From: an uncultured Clostridia bacterium | Lineage (GTDB): Bacteria > Bacillota > Clostridia > TANB77 > CAG-508 | Assembly: GCA_934149005.1 (NCBI GenBank) | Contig: CAKPDN010000008.1 | Location: forward strand, 3,304 to 67,303 | Length of the DNA: 64,000 nucleotides | Direction: 5' to 3' | Shown here: positions 60,552 through 64,000 of the stretch, piece after piece | How the letters are laid out: each line of letters starts with the position of its first letter | Numbering within the stretch: position 1 is the stretch's first letter | The notes under the pieces: model-generated | Told to the model about the DNA's origin: nothing | Seen by the model: only the letters and a program-made list of their open reading frames with translations | Databases searched by the model: none | Position numbers and translations under genes: made by a program

Positions 60552-61238
60552 TTATTTTTGATTTATAAAAATTCCAGGTCCCATAGTTGTTGTTACTGAT
60601 ACACTTTTTATGTATTGTCCTTTAGCTGCTGCTGGTTTTGCTTTTATAATAGCATTCATTATTGTTTCATAGTTTTCAGCTAATTTGTCTGCTCCAAAAG
60701 ATACTTTTCCAAATCCTAAGTGAATAATATTTGTTTTGTCTAATCTATATTCTACTTTACCAGATTTGATTTCATTTATAGCTTTTGTAACATCCATTGT
60801 AACTGTTCCAGATTTAGGGTTTGGCATTAATCCTTTTGGTCCTAATACTTTACCTAATCTTCCTACAACTCCCATCATATCAGGTGTTGCAACTACTACA
60901 TCATAATCAAACCAGTTTTCATTTTGTATTTTTGGTATTAATTCTTCTGCTCCAACAAAGTCTGCTCCAGCTTTTTCAGCTTCTTCAGCTTTAGGTCCTT
61001 TAGCAAATACTAATACTTTTTGTGTTTTACCTGTACCATTTGGAAGTACTACTGTACCTCTAACTTGTTGGTCTGCATGTTTTGAATCTACACCTAATTT
61101 AACATGTAATTCAACTGTTTCATCAAATTTAGCTTTTGGCATTTTTTCTATTAATTCTAAAGCTTCTTTGATTTCATATTCTTTGTTTTTCTCAACTAAT
61201 TTTGAGCTTTCAGCATATCTTTTTGCTACTTTTTTCAT
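60552..61238 (-). CDS. rplA: Ribosomal protein L1
   Basis: 228 residues. GTVVLPNGTGKTQKVLVFAK and the MGVVGRLGKVLGPKGLMPNP segment are diagnostic. It forms the L1 stalk at the E site. Follows rplK. Confidence 0.97.
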   Translation of the reverse strand: MKKVAKRYAESSKLVEKNKEYEIKEALELIEKMPKAKFDETVELHVKLGVDSKHADQQVRGTVVLPNGTGKTQKVLVFAKGPKAEEAEKAGADFVGAEELIPKIQNENWFDYDVVVATPDMMGVVGRLGKVLGPKGLMPNPKSGTVTMDVTKAINEIKSGKVEYRLDKTNIIHLGFGKVSFGADKLAENYETIMNAIIKAKPAAAKGQYIKSVSVTTTMGPGIFINQK

Positions 61239-61305
61239 TTTTTACCTCCTTTGGTTCTAACGAGTTTTACTCTCCCAATTTAATTTATTTTAATATTTTT
61301 ATTAA

Positions 61306-61734
61306 CTAATCTATTACTACTACTCCCATAGATCTAGCAGTACCTTCTACCATACTCATTGCTGTCTCTAATGATGCAGCATTTAAGTCTGGCATTTTTT
61401 GTTCAGCAATAGCTTTAACTTGCTCTTTAGTTATTTTAGCTACTTTGTCTTTATTTGGTTTTCCTGAACCTTTTTCAATTTTAATTGCTTTTTTGATTAA
61501 AACTGCAACTGGTGGAACTTTTGTTATAAATTCAAAAGATTTATCTTTATATACTGTTATAACAACTGGTATTATCATTCCAGGTTGATTTGCAGTTCTA
61601 TCATTGAATTCTTTTACGAATTGCATAATGTTAACACCACTTGATCCTAATGCAGGTCCTACTGGTGGAGCTGGTGTTGCTTTTCCTGCTTCAATTTGTA
61701 ATTTAATTATATTTGAAATTTCTTTTTCTGCCAT
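61306..61734 (-). CDS. rplK: Ribosomal protein L11
   Basis: 142 residues. IKLQIEAGKATPAPPVGPAL and the C-terminal AMSMVEGTARSMGVVVID are canonical. It forms the GTPase-associated centre and is needed for the stringent response. Confidence 0.97.
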   Translation of the reverse strand: MAEKEISNIIKLQIEAGKATPAPPVGPALGSSGVNIMQFVKEFNDRTANQPGMIIPVVITVYKDKSFEFITKVPPVAVLIKKAIKIEKGSGKPNKDKVAKITKEQVKAIAEQKMPDLNAASLETAMSMVEGTARSMGVVVID

Positions 61735-61763
61735 TTTATTGGCACCTCCTCTAAATTTTCATA

Positions 61764-62300
61764 TTATTGAACTTTTTTTACTTGTGAAAACTCAAGTTCT
61801 ACTGGTGTTTCTCTTCCAAACATTGATACTAAAACTTTTACTTTATTTTTTTCTTTATTTATTTCTTGAACAGTACCTACAAAGCCTTCAAAAGGTCCAT
61901 TCATGACTTCTACTTGTTCATTAATTCCATAATCAACATTTATTTCAGATACATCAAATCCCATATTTCTTATTTCATCATCTGTTAATGGTATTGGATC
62001 TGTTCCTGAACCTACAAAACCTGTTACACCTCTAGTATTTCTTACTATATACCAAGTTTCTTCAGTAACTATCATTTTTATTAAAACATATCCTGGAAAA
62101 ACTTTTTTTAAATTTGTTTTTCTTTTACCATCTTTTATTTCTATTTGCTCTTCCATAGGAACAATTATGTCAAAGAAATATTCTTCAAGCTCTCTATTTT
62201 TTATAGTTTTTTCTAAGTCTGTTTTTACTTTGTTTTCATATCCAGAGTATGTATGTACAACATACCATCTTGGATTCATATCGTAATCTTTTTGAGACAT
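61764..62300 (-). CDS. nusG: Transcription elongation factor NusG
   Basis: 178 residues. NGN domain (RWYVVHTYSGYENKVKTDLE, FPGYVLIKMIVTEETWYIVR) and KOW domain (VEVMNGPFEGFVGTVQEINK). It couples RNA polymerase to ribosomes and Rho. Between secE and rplK, the usual place. Confidence 0.97.
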   Translation of the reverse strand: MSQKDYDMNPRWYVVHTYSGYENKVKTDLEKTIKNRELEEYFFDIIVPMEEQIEIKDGKRKTNLKKVFPGYVLIKMIVTEETWYIVRNTRGVTGFVGSGTDPIPLTDDEIRNMGFDVSEINVDYGINEQVEVMNGPFEGFVGTVQEINKEKNKVKVLVSMFGRETPVELEFSQVKKVQ

Positions 62301-62354
62301 TTTTTTAAGCCTCCCTTTGATATTATTTAAACCATTTTAATTATTCTATATATA

Positions 62355-62684
62355 TTATTCAGCAATATTTTCCTCTGTAGCACTATTTTCAATTACATTT
62401 TCATTATTTGAATTAACTGTTTCATTTTCAGATGCGGTTGTTTCGTTTATAGATGAATTACTTATATCTTGTTTTATTTTATCAATTCCATATTTATTCA
62501 TTGATTCAAATGCAAAATCTAGTATAAATACTATTGTTGCTGTGATAATAACTATTGTTAATACAGCTACTGTATTATTGAATAATTGTTTTGGTGTTGG
62601 CCAAATTACCTTTTTCAATTCTGCTTTAAAGCTTTTCATAAAACTTGTTTTGTCTTTAATATTTTTTTCTTCTTTTTTAGCCAT
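62355..62684 (-). CDS. secE: Preprotein translocase subunit SecE
   Basis: 109 residues. Core FKAELKKVIWPTPKQLFNNT is followed by one membrane helix (about 38-60). The C-terminus has about 40 extra Asn/Glu/Ser-rich residues beyond the usual length of about 60-70. It clamps SecY. Confidence 0.94.
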   Translation of the reverse strand: MAKKEEKNIKDKTSFMKSFKAELKKVIWPTPKQLFNNTVAVLTIVIITATIVFILDFAFESMNKYGIDKIKQDISNSSINETTASENETVNSNNENVIENSATEENIAE

Positions 62685-62719
62685 TTCATTTCCTCCCTAA
62701 AATAGCTTTTATCCTATTT

Positions 62720-62884
62720 TTATTTTGTTTCTTTATGTGTTGTACGTTTCTTACAGAATTTACAATATTTAACTAACTCTAATCTATCAGTATTATTTCT
62801 TTTGTTTTTAGAAGTCATATAATTTCTGTTTTTGCATTCTGTACATTCTAATGTTATATTTTCTCTTGGTCCTTTTGCTGCCAT
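62720..62884 (-). CDS. rpmG: Ribosomal protein L33
   Basis: 54 residues from MAAKGPRENITLECTECKNR. Zinc-binding CTEC and CKFC are present. The earlier ATG is rejected because CGGAGGTG precedes this one. First gene of the rpmG-secE-nusG cluster. Confidence 0.94.
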   Translation of the reverse strand: MAAKGPRENITLECTECKNRNYMTSKNKRNNTDRLELVKYCKFCKKRTTHKETK

Positions 62885-62965
62885 TTCAATACACCTCCGA
62901 ATTACCATACTTTTTTTATTTTTTAACGATGTGAACGTATGTCCGTAATATACATACGCTAGAAT

Positions 62966-62994
62966 ATTTTACCACTTTTTTTCATTTATGTCAA
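62966..62994 (-). promoter_or_regulatory. Promoter of the rpmG-secE-nusG-rplKA cluster
   Basis: TTGACA (62989-62994), 17-nt spacer, TAAAAT (62966-62971) on the minus strand, 82 nt before the rpmG start. Confidence 0.78.
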
Positions 62995-63012
62995 TGAATT
63001 TTGATGAAAAAT

Positions 63013-63576
63013 TTATTTTTTCTTTTTTACTGAAAAACCAAATTTACCAAGCTTTTTCCCCATTGAATAATAACCACCATTGGCATATGAAATTAAGTTG
63101 CATTTTGATATGTCAAAAGCACCTTTTTCATCAATGTACTTTTCATCGCTATTTATTGCTAAAACTTCAGCTATAAACATAGTATGACTTCCTAATTCTT
63201 TTATTTCTTTTACTTTACATTCAACAGATACTGGACTTTCTTTTATCATTGGACATTTAACAAAGTTGGCTCTTTCCTTATGTAATCTCATTTCTTTAAA
63301 TTTATCCACTTTTTCTCCTGTTTTTACTCCACACCAATCTGTTGCTTTTACTAGTTCATTTGTTGTTAAGTTTATTACAAATTCTCCTTGTTCTTTTATT
63401 AAATTGTATGAATATCTTGTTGGTCTAACTGATATATATACCATTGCTGGATCTGTATTTATAATTCCTGTCCATGCAACAGTTATAATATTAGATTTTT
63501 CCATTGTTCCACAACTTACCATTACAGCTGGTATTGGATATAAAAATGTTCCTGGTTTCCACATTACTTTTGCCAT
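63013..63576 (-). CDS. Flavin reductase / flavoredoxin-like protein
   Basis: 187 residues from MAKVMWKPGTFLYPIPAVMV, chosen for its AAAGGAG site. The FMN-binding split-barrel motifs NIITVAWTGIINTDPAMVYI, SVRPTRYSYNLIKEQGEFVI and NGGYYSMGKKLGKFGF are typical of the flavin-reductase-like family found in anaerobes. The electron partner is unknown. Confidence 0.88.
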   Translation of the reverse strand: MAKVMWKPGTFLYPIPAVMVSCGTMEKSNIITVAWTGIINTDPAMVYISVRPTRYSYNLIKEQGEFVINLTTNELVKATDWCGVKTGEKVDKFKEMRLHKERANFVKCPMIKESPVSVECKVKEIKELGSHTMFIAEVLAINSDEKYIDEKGAFDISKCNLISYANGGYYSMGKKLGKFGFSVKKKK

Positions 63577-63776
63577 TATATTTCTCCTTTTCATATAAAA
63601 ATATTTAAAACTAAAATAAAATATATTAGCTATACACCATATTAATATAATGTATATTATATCTTTTAATAGTTTATTTATAAATCAAATCTATATTTAT
63701 TATATTATGCTCTATTTAATTTTATTTTACTTTTAAGTACTTTTATAAATTTAATAATAATTTAAAAATAAAAAAA

Positions 63777-63891
63777 CTAGCGACAACCTATCTTCCCAGC
63801 AGGGTAACCCGCAAGTATTTTTGGCACATTTAGGCTTGACTTCTGTGTTCGGAATGGGAACAGGTATTACCCTAAATGTCATCATCACTAG
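63777..63891 (-). rRNA. rrf: 5S ribosomal RNA
   Basis: About 115 nt closed by CTAG ends. Conserved parts on the minus strand include CCTGTTCCCATTCCGAACAC, AGAAGTCAAG and TTGCGGGTTACCCTGCTGGG. Downstream of the 23S gene, whose 3' tip is at 63990. Confidence 0.93.
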
Positions 63892-63989
63892 AAAATTATC
63901 GTATACAATTTATAAGTACACTGAAAAATACATAGATGAATTTTCGTTTTAGGATTCTGTTCCGATTACTTTTTACTTAACTTTTTTGT

Positions 63990-64000
63990 GGTTAAGCCCT
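63990..64000 (-). rRNA. rrl: 23S ribosomal RNA, 3' tip
   Basis: The minus strand reads AGGGCTTAACC, the usual 3' end of 23S rRNA, at the window edge and 98 nt upstream of 5S. Only 11 bases are seen, so the call rests mainly on context. Confidence 0.6.

Overview
The window is AT-rich DNA from a spore-forming Clostridia-type Firmicute, probably an uncultured gut lineage. Evidence: spoVT, spoIVA and sigK, a DUF4364 gene, a zinc-type rpsN, TTG/GTG starts behind strong Shine-Dalgarno sites, and the S10-spc-alpha ribosomal cluster order. Species cannot be named from the sequence alone.

Layout. 1-6.9 kb is one end of a prophage: partial replisome organiser, ERF annealing protein, Gp157, an HNH homing endonuclease, divergent repressor promoters, an excisionase-like protein and a tyrosine integrase facing the 3' end of rnj. 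6.9-9.2 kb is RNase J with a long leader. 9.5-16.5 kb is a surface-protein operon: a membrane-anchored cohesin protein, a dockerin-bearing fibronectin-repeat protein, a pilin-like protein and a small membrane protein. It is preceded by a short leader peptide that contains a (TG)20 tract. 16.6-26.6 kb holds spoVT, a KAP-family ATPase, comF, a REP-associated transposase, recD2, a second pilin-like gene and its probable repressor. 26.7-43.6 kb is the S10-spc-alpha cluster on the minus strand, with rpmD absent and a 55-codon ORF between rplW and rplB. 43.7-57.3 kb carries ldh, DUF4364, a UDP-sugar pyrophosphorylase, spoIVA, rlmN, hemW, whiA, prmC, a CBS/CorC protein, sigK, 6S RNA and a tRNA. 57.4-64 kb holds mtaD, the rplKAJL-nusG-secE-rpmG cluster, a flavin reductase, 5S rRNA and the 3' tip of 23S rRNA.

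Most interesting observation. Three genes (sigK, recD2 and the pilin-like surface gene, which has two breaks) are interrupted by one extra base. At all four sites the zero-frame codon is CGG, and skipping its C lets translation continue with GGA or GGT (glycine) in the frame that restores the conserved protein. In-frame CGG is otherwise almost absent from the coding sequence here. This suggests +1 ribosomal frameshifting, or four-base decoding, at CGG, similar in logic to hungry-codon sites. The S10 operon leader also contains a short ORF, with a good ribosome-binding site, whose reading reaches CGG followed at once by a stop codon.

A second system is a family of 32-nt palindromes (TGAGACA...TGTCTCA) that flank the REP-associated transposase and recur between housekeeping genes. 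In several places the palindrome supplies the stop codon of the upstream gene, and in comF it encodes part of the N-terminus.

All statements come from reading the sequence and the translations by eye; no database search was run.
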